Positions 9,234-17,279 of a stretch of DNA of 64,000 bases are shown piece after piece. Positions within the stretch are counted from its first letter, which is position 1. Each line of letters opens with the position of its first letter. The notes under the pieces are model-generated. The model did not search any database. It saw nothing but the letters and a program-made list of their open reading frames with translations, and was not told where the DNA came from. Both the position numbers and the translations under genes were made by a program. Origin of the DNA: Halarchaeum nitratireducens (GTDB taxonomy: Archaea > Halobacteriota > Halobacteria > Halobacteriales > Halobacteriaceae); the NCBI RefSeq assembly GCF_014647155.1, contig NZ_BMOQ01000006.1, positions 124,001 to 188,000 on the forward strand, written 5' to 3'.

Positions 9234-10217
9234 ATGACGACTCGCAAACCCCTAGCGGACAGTGACGACACGGGCGACTCGGAACGCGCGATGAACTACG
9301 GGAAGGAGCAGGTCGCGGTCTACCGGACGTACGCGACGCCGCTCGAGGGCGTCCGGACGATCCCGGAGTCGGACTTCGACGGCCGCGAGAACACGCTCTT
9401 CGGGCTGGACGTCCGCGTGCAGGTCGAGGGCGAGGAGTTCCTCCCGTCGTTCAGCGAGGGCGACAACAGCATGGTGGTGGCGACGGACTCGATGAAGAAC
9501 TTCATCCTCCACCACGCGGGCGAGTACGACGGCGCGACGCTCGAGGGCTTCCTCGAGTACGTCGGGTCGCGCTTCCTCGACACCTACGACCAGATGGAGG
9601 CCGTCACGGTGTCCGCGGACGAGATCCCGTTCGACGAGCGCCCCGTGCCCGCGGAGGACAGCGAGGGCTTCGAGGCGAGCGACCTCGTCTTCGGGGTCTC
9701 CGACGACGAGTCCGGCTACGGCGAGATCGCGCTCGAGCGCGACGGCGACGACACCGCCATCACCGGCCAGACGAGCGGCGTCACCGACCTCGAGTTCGTG
9801 AAGGTGTCCGGGAGCTCGTTCACCGACTACGTGCAGGACGAGTACACGACGCTCCCGGAACGCGAGGATCGCACGCTCTACATCTCTCTCGACGTCTTCT
9901 GGACGTATGACGACGCGACGGACGCGCTCGGTGACGACCCCGAGCGCTACGTCCCGGCCGAGCAGGTGCGCGACATCGCGGGCGTCGTCTTCGACGAGTA
10001 CGACTCGAACTCGATTCAGGACCTCATCTACCGGATCGGCCTGCGCGTCCTCGAGCGCTACCCGCAGCTCGAGTCGGTGAGCTTCGAGGCGAACAACCGC
10101 ACGTGGATCGAGGTGCGCGACGACCCGGAGGGCGACGCGACGGTGCTGCGCGAGCCCGCGCGGCCGACCGGCTTCCAGCAGTTCTCGATGGACCGCGGCG
10201 ACCTGGAGGGCGAGTGA
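9234..10217 (+). CDS. uox: Uricase (urate oxidase)
   Basis: Oxidises urate to 5-hydroxyisourate without a cofactor. In the 327-residue protein the uricase landmarks NYGKEQVAVYRTY near residue 20, VVATDSMKN near 82, ILHHAGEY near 93 and FVKVSGSSFTDYVQDEYTTLPE near 190 appear in the correct order for the tandem T-fold. The ATG at the start gives a short polar leader typical of haloarchaea; a second in-frame ATG 57 bases on is possible. The stop overlaps the start of the next gene (TGATG), so the two are translationally coupled. Confidence 0.93.
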   Translation: MTTRKPLADSDDTGDSERAMNYGKEQVAVYRTYATPLEGVRTIPESDFDGRENTLFGLDVRVQVEGEEFLPSFSEGDNSMVVATDSMKNFILHHAGEYDGATLEGFLEYVGSRFLDTYDQMEAVTVSADEIPFDERPVPAEDSEGFEASDLVFGVSDDESGYGEIALERDGDDTAITGQTSGVTDLEFVKVSGSSFTDYVQDEYTTLPEREDRTLYISLDVFWTYDDATDALGDDPERYVPAEQVRDIAGVVFDEYDSNSIQDLIYRIGLRVLERYPQLESVSFEANNRTWIEVRDDPEGDATVLREPARPTGFQQFSMDRGDLEGE

Positions 10218-10567
10218 TGAGCGCCGGCCTCACCACGCACGTCCTCGACACGAGCCGCGAGGGGCCGGCGGAGGGCGTGGACGTGACTCTGGAACTCATC
10301 GACGACGCGGGCGACGCGACGATGCTCGCGGACGCGACGACGAACGCGGACGGCCGCGTCGACGACCCGCTCCTCTCCGCCGACGAGATGGAGACCGGCA
10401 CCTATCGCCTCCGCTTCGAGGTGGGTGCGTACTACCGCGGCCTCGACGCCGAGCCCTCCTTCCTCGAGACGGTACCGGTGCGCTTCGTCATCGACGACGT
10501 CGAGGAGCACTACCACGTCCCCCTCCTCCTCTCACCCGGCGGCTACACGACGTACCGCGGGAGCTGA
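10217..10567 (+). CDS. uraH: 5-hydroxyisourate hydrolase (transthyretin-like)
   Basis: Hydrolyses 5-hydroxyisourate to OHCU, between uricase and UraD. The 116-residue protein opens with LTTHVLDTSREGPAEGV and ends with YTTYRGS, the canonical C-terminal YRGS tetrapeptide of hydroxyisourate hydrolases. The central HYHVPLLLSPGGY segment is also typical. Start and uricase stop overlap by one base. With UraD and the upstream hydantoinase this completes urate to allantoin to allantoate on one strand. Confidence 0.93.
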   Translation: MSAGLTTHVLDTSREGPAEGVDVTLELIDDAGDATMLADATTNADGRVDDPLLSADEMETGTYRLRFEVGAYYRGLDAEPSFLETVPVRFVIDDVEEHYHVPLLLSPGGYTTYRGS

Positions 10568-10694
10568 TCCGCTCCCGGGCTCGCTGGCCGTGTGGCACTA
10601 CTGACGCAGTCGGGTCCGTCGGGACACTCCGAGTCCGTTCGGTCGAGCGTCACCGCATCGGCCGACGAGGGAGAGCGGGGGTGTCGCGAGCGGG

Positions 10695-12113
10695 TTACTC
10701 GATGCCGACGCGCTCGACGACATCCGCGCCGACGGCGGCGGCGTCGCGCAGAATCGCGGCCGTGTCGTCGAACGTGGTGACCTCGCGCTCCTCCATCACG
10801 ATATCGCCCGCACAGAGGACGGTCTCGACCTCGAAGCCCTGCGCGGCGTAGACGAGCGCGTGGACGGGGTCGGGGCACGGCGTGAGGTGGGGGTGGTCGA
10901 GGTCGACTATCGCGACGTCCGCGAGCTTCCCGGCTTCGAGCGACCCGAGGTCGTCCGCGCGGCCGATGGCGCGCGCACCGTCGATCGTCACCATGTCGAA
11001 GGCGGTCTGCGCGGGGATGACACCGGGGTCGCGGTGGTAACCCTTGTGCGCGCTCGCGACGGCGCGCAGGTCCGAGAGCGGATTGACGGTGTCGTTCAGG
11101 TTCGCGTTGTCGGTGCCGAGGCCGACGGTAACGCCGGCGTCGAGCAGCTCGACGACGGGCGCGAACCCGGTGGCGAGTCGCATGTTCGCCATGAAGTTGT
11201 GCGCGACGCTCGTCCCGCTCTTCGCGAGCAAGCGGACGTCCCCGGCGTCGATCTGGACGCAGTGCCCGAGGAGGGTGCGCTCGCCGAGGTAGCCGGCGTT
11301 CCGGAGGTACTCGATGCTGGAGAGGCCGGCGTCCGCCTCCTCGACCTCGGCCTCGGCGATGTGCATGGTCGTCCGGACATCGTGCTCCTCGGCGAGCCGA
11401 GAGGCCTCCCGAAGGCCGCGCGTAGAGGAGGATGCGAGGACGATCGGGGTCGGCCAGATCGACTGGCGGCCGTCGGCGCTCCCGTGGTGGCGCTCGATGA
11501 GGCGCTCGGTCTCGCGGACCGCCCGATCGGTGTCGATCGCGAAGTGGTCGGCGGGCGGGTGCTCGACCCCCGAATCGCGGAGCTGGTAGTCCGCCAGGAG
11601 CGCCTCGAACGCCTCGTCGGGCGGGCTGTCCGCGAAGCCCGCGCCGTAGACGTTCCGGACGCCCGCGGTGTCGTAGACGTCGAGTTTCGCCTCGATGGTC
11701 TCCGGGGCGTCCCAGACGACCTCGGTGTCGTTCTCGACGAACGTCGTGACACCCGCTCGAATCGCCTCGAGACAGTAGAGCGCGGCGGCGACGGCGTGCT
11801 CGTCGGGCGTCATCGCGACGGACGCGGGGCGCTTGACGTTGTAGAGCCAGTCGTAGAGCCCGCGGTCGGCAGCGAACGCGCCGCCGCGGAGGACGACGTC
11901 GGAGACGTGCGTGTGGGCGTTGATGAGCCCGGGAATCACCGCACCGCCGTCGGCGTCGACGACGCGATCGGCGTCGTAGTCGGCCACGATGTCCGCGGTG
12001 GGACCGACCGCCTCGATGCGCTCGTCGGTGATCGCGAGCGCGCCGTCCGCGACGACGTCCCGCTCGGCGTTCTGCGTGACGACGCGGCCGTTGGTGACGA
12101 GGAGGTCACTCAC
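10695..12113 (-). CDS. Amidohydrolase, purine-deaminase-like (guanine/8-oxoguanine or SAH/MTA deaminase family)
   Basis: Metal-dependent deaminase of the TrzN/MtaD/GuaD superfamily, 472 residues. Visible ligands: NAHTHVSD near residue 66, TMHIAEAEVEE near 249, LGHCVQID near 284 and GLGTDNANLND near 336. The family covers guanine, 8-oxoguanine, S-adenosylhomocysteine and triazine hydrolases and specificity cannot be read by eye. Placement next to uricase genes favours a purine base. It reads from a GTG start, convergent with the urate operon, and an Lrp-type regulator lies upstream on the same strand. Confidence 0.8.
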   Translation of the reverse strand: MSDLLVTNGRVVTQNAERDVVADGALAITDERIEAVGPTADIVADYDADRVVDADGGAVIPGLINAHTHVSDVVLRGGAFAADRGLYDWLYNVKRPASVAMTPDEHAVAAALYCLEAIRAGVTTFVENDTEVVWDAPETIEAKLDVYDTAGVRNVYGAGFADSPPDEAFEALLADYQLRDSGVEHPPADHFAIDTDRAVRETERLIERHHGSADGRQSIWPTPIVLASSSTRGLREASRLAEEHDVRTTMHIAEAEVEEADAGLSSIEYLRNAGYLGERTLLGHCVQIDAGDVRLLAKSGTSVAHNFMANMRLATGFAPVVELLDAGVTVGLGTDNANLNDTVNPLSDLRAVASAHKGYHRDPGVIPAQTAFDMVTIDGARAIGRADDLGSLEAGKLADVAIVDLDHPHLTPCPDPVHALVYAAQGFEVETVLCAGDIVMEEREVTTFDDTAAILRDAAAVGADVVERVGIE

Positions 12114-12429
12114 CAGTGCTCACCCGCGAGTAGTCGGCGAGACAGGAGTTGACGATATCGTACTCTGATTCGTCTAGTCACCATATTCCCTGTGAATATA
12201 TGTAGATAAATAAGCGTTCGTCTACCGATAGTCGAGGATGTGGACAGCGAAGCGAGGCGGGTTCGAGACGTCAATTACAGACATACACATGTAAATTCAC
12301 GTAGTTTACACAAGCGGGAGGTTGGGGAAGAAGTGTCGGAGGCGGCTGTGTGGCGAACAAGAACGATAAATTATCGTCAGTTTGGCTCTGACAGCCTTCG
12401 GTCTGGAATCCCCGGCGGCGCGCGACGCC
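12114..12429. promoter_or_regulatory. Intergenic region with promoter elements and palindromes
   Basis: About 316 bases without a convincing gene. It holds AT-rich promoter-like sequence at 12180-12215, a GTAAA/TTTAC inverted repeat at 12291-12309 and a perfect 15-base palindrome ACGATAAATTATCGT at 12363-12377. The palindrome is a candidate operator, possibly for the adjacent Lrp protein, in front of the amidohydrolase gene. Confidence 0.4.
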
Positions 12430-12894
12430 TCACTCGACGGTGTACTTGTGGACGTCCGTCTCGCGGTCGGTCTCGAGGAAATAATCGACGCTCTCGACGT
12501 CATCGAGGCCGCGAACGGTGTTCAACAGGTCGGTAGCGTCCTCGACGCCGGCGGCGGTCGCGACTGCGTGGACGTCGATAGACCCGAAGCCACGACAGAC
12601 CAGCCAGAAGTCGAGTTCGCTCAGTCGCTCGTAGACGGCGTCGGCCGCGGCGGTACCGCCACGGACCGTCACGTCGACACGGAGGACCTGCCAGTCGTGG
12701 CCCTGGGGGGCCGTGAGGAGGAGGATCGAGGACTCGTCGAGGAGGTCGGTGACGCGGTGTCGGACACCCTCGGCGCTCATCTCGTAGCCCGCTTCCTCGA
12801 GTCGGCTGGCGATCCGCGAGTACGGCATCCGTGGGTCCTCGCTGAGCGTCTGGAGGATCTCCCGATCGATCTCGTCTACGCTGTCACGTACCAT
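12430..12894 (-). CDS. Lrp/AsnC family transcriptional regulator
   Basis: DNA-binding regulator of 154 residues. The N-terminal winged helix-turn-helix begins VDEIDREILQTLSEDPRMPYSRIASRL, typical of AsnC proteins. The rest resembles a shortened ligand-sensing RAM-like region (LRVDVTVRGG, GFGSIDVHAVATAAG). The ATG chosen gives MVRDSVDEIDREIL; the longer open frame upstream is not coding-like. It lies between the purine-deaminase-like gene and the parA pair, and most likely controls the former. Candidate operators are in 12291-12377. Confidence 0.82.
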   Translation of the reverse strand: MVRDSVDEIDREILQTLSEDPRMPYSRIASRLEEAGYEMSAEGVRHRVTDLLDESSILLLTAPQGHDWQVLRVDVTVRGGTAAADAVYERLSELDFWLVCRGFGSIDVHAVATAAGVEDATDLLNTVRGLDDVESVDYFLETDRETDVHKYTVE

Positions 12895-13139
12895 ACGGTG
12901 CCCGTCTCGACGAGCCGACTTAAATCCTCCACGGCGCCATGCGACCGGACGGGACACCGTGTCGTCGACGCTATCGGGGACACGTGAGGGGAGACGGAGC
13001 CTACGGGAGGTGAACGGTTCGACGAGGCGAAGCGCGGCGAACGGGGGTTCCGAGCGGGACGGTCGGAACGCGCGGCGTCGAGTCAAGGGAGGCGTGATGC
13101 GAGCGGGTCGTGTGCCCCCGAGAGCGGGCGACCGACCGT

Positions 13140-13619
13140 TCAGTCGTCCTCGAACTTCCGGCGTCGCGCCTCGAGGACGTTCTCGACGATCAGGTCGGTG
13201 ACGTCGGGAATGGTCCGGGCGATCGCGTCGTCGAGCTCGCGGCCGGTGACGTCTTTCACGCCGTGGTCGCGGAGTTTCCGCTTGACCTCGAAGTCGAGGG
13301 CGGCCTCGCGTGCGTCCCACGAGTCGGGACGCGGATAGACGGCCTTCTGCCGGACGGCGTCGAACTCGAAGGCCGGCCCCGAGTCGGCGGGGTCGACGGT
13401 CGGGGCGACCGCGTCATCGGTCGCGGTGGTGTCGGCGTCGCCCGTCGACTCGGATGCCTCTTCCCCGGGAGCCTCGTCGTCCGCCGTCGGCTCGGCTACG
13501 TCTTCCGCGGAGGACGCGTCGGAGGGGTCGTCGCGGCCGTCGTCCGGTGCCGCGTCCCCGTCCGTGTCCGCGTCCGCGTCGTCCACGCCGATGTTGGCGA
13601 AGCGGTTGTCGTCAGGCAT
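13140..13619 (-). CDS. Acidic partner protein encoded downstream of ParA
   Basis: A 159-residue protein whose first 85 residues are low-complexity and rich in Asp, Glu, Ala and Thr. A compact C-terminal half follows (FEFDAVRQKAVYPRPDSWD through VENVLEARRRKFEDD) and is predicted helical and charged. It has no ParB nuclease or HTH motif that I can recognise. Its start overlaps the end of the parA gene by 8 bases, so the two are co-translated. It is probably the adaptor or centromere-binding partner of this ParA, as in plasmid ParA/ParG-type pairs, but this is inference from context only. Confidence 0.7.
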   Translation of the reverse strand: MPDDNRFANIGVDDADADTDGDAAPDDGRDDPSDASSAEDVAEPTADDEAPGEEASESTGDADTTATDDAVAPTVDPADSGPAFEFDAVRQKAVYPRPDSWDAREAALDFEVKRKLRDHGVKDVTGRELDDAIARTIPDVTDLIVENVLEARRRKFEDD

Positions 13620-14445
13620 CGACGGCACCCCGCTCGACGATGTCGGCGAGCTCGTCCAACCGCGGGAGCTGGTCGTTCTCGGAGTCGTAGGCCGCGAGCG
13701 GCTTCCCCTCGCGGTACGCGCGACCGAACGCGACGCGCTTTCGGAGGCCGGGGCCGGGCGATGCGTCGAACTGCGCGGAGCGCGCGAACGCCGGGAGGCG
13801 ATCCGCCCACGGGGAGTCCTCGATGTCCCGGATGATGCGTTTCTCCTCGCCGTCGCCTTCGAGGATGTTCGGGACGATCGCGAGGACGCGGACGTCGATC
13901 CCACCCTCGTCGCGCAGCGGGCGGAGCTGTTGTTCGACCATCCGCTGGAACCCGGAGATCGAGGCCTCGCGCATCTTCAGGGGGACGATGACGTTCTGCG
14001 TCCCGACGAGCGCCGAGTCGGAGAGCGGGCCGATGCTCGGCGGGCTATCGACGACGATGTAGTCGTACTCGTCGCCGAGCAGCGGATCGACGACGTAGTT
14101 GCGGATCCGCGTGACGCCGTACGCGCTCGTGCGGAGTTGGTTCTCGACCTCGTCGAGGTCGCGGTGGCTCGGCACGACGTCCATCCACTCGGTCTCGCGG
14201 ATGAGATCGTGGATGTCGACGTCCGAGTCGGCGTCCCAGACGTCGCCGAGGGTGTGCTCGGCCTCGTAGCAGTGCGCGAGGCCGACGCCCTCGGTGGCGT
14301 TCCCCTGTTGGTCGAGGTCGACGAGGAGCACGTCGTGGCCGCGTGCGTCGAGTCGTTCCGCGACGTTGATTGCGACGGTGGTCTTCCCCACCCCGCCCTT
14401 CTGCAGGGCGACGGTCACCGCGCGCGGTTCCGGGTCGTCGGTCAT
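13612..14445 (-). CDS. parA: ParA/Soj family partition ATPase
   Basis: A 277-residue P-loop ATPase. The deviant Walker A KGGVGKTT is at residues 16-23, the switch region LLVDLDQQGNAT near 40 and Walker B YIVVDSPPS near 128, all standard for ParA. It is a short ParA without an N-terminal HTH. The start is supported by a TATA-like TTTTACTAT (reverse strand of 14468-14476) 27 bases upstream, implying a leaderless transcript. Its promoter is flanked by GGTAG repeats, an 18-base palindrome and an origin-type box. Confidence 0.88.
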   Translation of the reverse strand: MTDDPEPRAVTVALQKGGVGKTTVAINVAERLDARGHDVLLVDLDQQGNATEGVGLAHCYEAEHTLGDVWDADSDVDIHDLIRETEWMDVVPSHRDLDEVENQLRTSAYGVTRIRNYVVDPLLGDEYDYIVVDSPPSIGPLSDSALVGTQNVIVPLKMREASISGFQRMVEQQLRPLRDEGGIDVRVLAIVPNILEGDGEEKRIIRDIEDSPWADRLPAFARSAQFDASPGPGLRKRVAFGRAYREGKPLAAYDSENDQLPRLDELADIVERGAVDA

Positions 14446-14533
14446 GGGCTACCTACCGTGCCCACCATAGTAAAACTACCCACGGTGACAAAGTGGTGCA
14501 AGCTACCTACCGTAGCTACCTTAGCTAAGGTAG
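14446..14533 (-). promoter_or_regulatory. parA promoter with GGTAG repeats and an 18-base palindrome
   Basis: Reading toward parA, the region holds the perfect palindrome CTACCTTAGCTAAGGTAG at 14516-14533, further GGTAG units between 14501 and 14520, the TATA-like element at 14468-14476 and another GGTAGGTAG just before the ATG. Such clustered repeats at a par promoter usually serve as autoregulatory operator and/or centromere (parS). Related motifs recur at 45513-45541 and 58388-58420. Confidence 0.65.
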
Positions 14534-14574
14534 ATATAGAGTGGCGGGTGAGCCCCGCACGGACCAGTCGCGTT

Positions 14575-14603
14575 CCCCCACCAGATTATAAGTGTTTTCC
14601 CGG
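14575..14603 (+). repeat. Origin-type repeat box upstream of parA
   Basis: A run of C followed by CCAGATTATAAGTGTTTTCC. It matches, with one base change in the core (ATTATAAGTGTT against ATTGTAAGTGTT), the boxes that flank the Orc1/Cdc6 gene at 45851-45966 and 47321-47679. It lies between the racemase pseudogene end and the parA promoter. Possible roles are an Orc1/Cdc6 binding site regulating parA or a secondary origin element. Confidence 0.6.
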
Positions 14604-14692
14604 TCATCGACACCTCAGGAGGGTGGTTTCGTCGGACGATCCGAAAACGAGTGCCGCGGTCCGCTCCGCGTCGGGTTCGTGTGCGAACGGGG

Positions 14693-15425
14693 TTACTCCT
14701 CGAACTGGTAGACGTCCGGGTACCCGCGGATGCGCTTCGGTTCCGGCGAGCGGTACGTCAACACCTTGCTCGTCGTCTTCCCGAGTTGCACGAGGCTCTC
14801 CGCGTGGACGGCGGCGGCGCCGACGCTGTCGATAACCGGCACGGGAAGCTCGGCCTCCAGTTCGACGTCGAGTTTCCCCATGCCCGCACAGCCCAGACAG
14901 ATAACCTCCGCGCCGTCCTCCTCGATCGCGCGCTCGCTCGCCTCCAACAGCGCGCCCACCGCGGCGTCGCGGGCCGTCTCCGTCTCGACGACCGTGAGTT
15001 CCGTGCAGCGGACGGACGCGTACTTCTCGGCGAGTCCCGTCTTCCTGACCGTCTCCTCGAAAGTCCTTCGCGCGCGGGAGGATCGTCGCGACCGAGAAGG
15101 ACGCGCCGAGGCTGTTCACGACGTACATCGACGCCTCCGCGATGCCGACGACCGGTTTCTCCGTGACTTCGCGGCACGCGTCGAGGCCGGGATCGCCCCA
15201 ACACGCGTTGATGAACGCGTCGTACTCGTCCGCGTCCCGCCGGATCTCCTCTAGGAGGCCGGGAACCGCAAGGTAGTCGTCGTAGTAGGACTCGATGCTG
15301 ATCGGGCCCTTCTCAGGGGAGACGGCGACGACATCGGTGTCGTCGCGCGTGTAGCGATCGGCGACGTCGCCGATGTTCTCCGTCATCTCAAGCGTCGTGT
15401 TCGGATTGATGGCTTTGATTCGCAT
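14693..15425 (-). pseudogene. Hydantoin/Asp-Glu racemase family gene with a frameshift
   Basis: Two reading frames together give one racemase. The first opens MRIKAINPNTTLEMTENIG and runs through AFINACWGDPGLDACREV and SFSVATILPRAKDF. After a one-base surplus at about 15059-15062 the other frame continues EETVRKTGLAEKYASVRCTE, then CLGCAGMGKLDVE and a C-terminal YQFEE. Both conserved catalytic cysteines (ACWGDPG and CLGCAGM) are present but lie on opposite sides of the shift. It is the third gene of the hyuA-hyuB operon, where a racemase supplying hydantoin enantiomers is expected. The lesion could be real or a sequencing error. Confidence 0.8.
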
Positions 15426-15442
15426 GATCGTGTCGTATCGTC

Positions 15443-17275
15443 TCAGTCGTCGTCGAGCGCCTGGCGGCGCTCGCGCGTCGCGGCCTCGTCTACGGACCCG
15501 TCGTCGGTCAGGATGACACCGTAGATCTCGCGCGCACGCTCGCGACTCACGAGGTCGTCAAGGACGTCGGCGCGGACCTTCTCGGGGTCGCGTTCCGTCG
15601 GATCGCCCCACCCGCCGGCGCCCGGGCCGACGAGTCGGAGCCGCTGTCCGGCCGCCATCGGGCGGTTTTCGAGCTTCGAGGGGAGCGACTCCTCGTTCTC
15701 GTCGCCCGCGTTCCGGACGATCGCGCCCGTCGTCCCCTCGTTCCCCCCGGCGAACCCCCACGGCGGATACTCGTTGCCGTCGCCCTCGATGGAGACGCGG
15801 CCGGGCGAGGTGAACTCGATCTCTCGGATCGTCCCGGCCCCGCCGCGGTTTCGTCCCGCGCCCTCCGCGTCTTCGCGGAGTTCGTACGTGCTCACGCGGA
15901 GCGGGTAGTGACTCTCGATGTCCTCGATGGGGTTGTTCCGGGTGTTCGCGTACAGCGTGTCGACGGCGTCGATGCCGTCCTTCCCCGGCCGCCCGCCGTA
16001 GCTCCCGGACGTGATGTCCATGTAGACCCAGTACTCGTCGTCCGTCACGCCACTGAACGTGGAGATCTTGAGGTTCCCGGTGCCGGCGCAGGTCTGCTCG
16101 GGGACGACCTCCGCGAGCGCCTTCAGCGTCAGGTCGGCGATACGATTGCCGGGGCAAAAGCGGGCGATGGTCGGCGCCGGGAAGCGGGGGTTCACGATCG
16201 AGCCCTTCGGCGCGTGGACCGAGACCGGCCGCGTGATGCCGTGGTTCTGCGGGATCAGGTCGTGCTCCTCCGTGTCCAACAGCGTCGAGCGGAGCACTAA
16301 CAGCACCGCGGGGACGACCGTCCCCTCGAACGGCATGTTGATCGGGCGGTTGTCGAGTTGATCGTCGCAGCGCGAAAGGTCGACGTCGACGGACGATCCC
16401 TCAACGGTGAGATCGACGGCGAGGAAGACGTCCTTCTCGTCCGGGTCGGTCGACTCCGGGAAGCCGTCGAGATAGCCCTCGGCCGAGTACGTCCCGTCGG
16501 GGAGGGACTCAATCCGCCGCCGGAGGTGTTCCTCGGAATAGTTCATCGCGTCCTGTCCGGCGTACTTCACCGTCTCGTGGCCGTGCTCCTCGAAGAGGTC
16601 GACCATCCGCTCGGCGCCGGCGCGGGCGGCCGAGATCTGGGCTTCGACGTCGCCCATCACCATGGCCGGCGTCCGGATGTTGTCGGCGATCAGTTGCCAC
16701 GCGGTCTTGTTGCGCTCGCCCCCCTCGACGATCTTCAGCGCGTCCAGCCGGATCGACTCGCTGTACGCGTCGATCGTCTCGATGATACACGTCCCGGGCT
16801 TGTCCGCACCGACGTCCAAGTGGTGCGCCGTCGTGACTGAGAACCCGGTCAGCTCGTCCTCGTAGAACACCGGGACGACGACGGCGAAGTCGGGGGCGTG
16901 CGTCGCGCCGTGGTACGGGTCGTTGTGGAGGACGACGTCGCCGGGCTCGAAACGCTGGCCGCGCTCCGCGAAGAGGTCGATGACGCCCCGGACGTACGCG
17001 GGGATCGGCCCCATCTGGAGGGGCGTGCTGTCGGTCTCGCAGAGCTGTCGGGCGCGCTCGTCGAGCAGCGCGCAGCCGAAGTCCTCCGATTCGCGGATGA
17101 TGCTCGAGTAGCTCGTCCGCATGAGCTTGTGCCCCATCTCGTCGCAGATGTTCGTGAGACTCCCGGCGACGACGCGGCTCGTCACCGGGTCGATCCGGTC
17201 GCCCGGGTCGTCCACGTCGAGCAGCGGCGCGGTCTGTTCTCTGACGGTCGCGGCGGTGTCGGCTGTGTCTGTCAT
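15443..17275 (-). CDS. hyuB: Hydantoinase/oxoprolinase subunit B (HyuB)
   Basis: Second subunit of the ATP-dependent N-methylhydantoinase/5-oxoprolinase family, 610 residues. Recognisable HyuB strings include DPVTSRVVAGSLTNICDEMG near residue 29, SIIRESEDFGCALLD near 57, DVVLHNDPYHGATHAPD near 112, HHLDVGADKPG near 147 and the C-terminal RLRLVGPGAGGWGDPTERD near 550. The ATG lies 4 bases after the hyuA stop in the direction of transcription. Together the pair opens hydantoin-like or 5-oxoproline rings using ATP; the exact substrate is unknown. Confidence 0.92.
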   Translation of the reverse strand: MTDTADTAATVREQTAPLLDVDDPGDRIDPVTSRVVAGSLTNICDEMGHKLMRTSYSSIIRESEDFGCALLDERARQLCETDSTPLQMGPIPAYVRGVIDLFAERGQRFEPGDVVLHNDPYHGATHAPDFAVVVPVFYEDELTGFSVTTAHHLDVGADKPGTCIIETIDAYSESIRLDALKIVEGGERNKTAWQLIADNIRTPAMVMGDVEAQISAARAGAERMVDLFEEHGHETVKYAGQDAMNYSEEHLRRRIESLPDGTYSAEGYLDGFPESTDPDEKDVFLAVDLTVEGSSVDVDLSRCDDQLDNRPINMPFEGTVVPAVLLVLRSTLLDTEEHDLIPQNHGITRPVSVHAPKGSIVNPRFPAPTIARFCPGNRIADLTLKALAEVVPEQTCAGTGNLKISTFSGVTDDEYWVYMDITSGSYGGRPGKDGIDAVDTLYANTRNNPIEDIESHYPLRVSTYELREDAEGAGRNRGGAGTIREIEFTSPGRVSIEGDGNEYPPWGFAGGNEGTTGAIVRNAGDENEESLPSKLENRPMAAGQRLRLVGPGAGGWGDPTERDPEKVRADVLDDLVSRERAREIYGVILTDDGSVDEAATRERRQALDDD

Positions 17276-17279
17276 GATG

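Noticed and set aside
3857-10567. A complete purine pathway from adenine to allantoate within the window
   Set aside because: No xanthine dehydrogenase genes were seen between adenine deaminase and uricase, so hypoxanthine to urate is not covered here.
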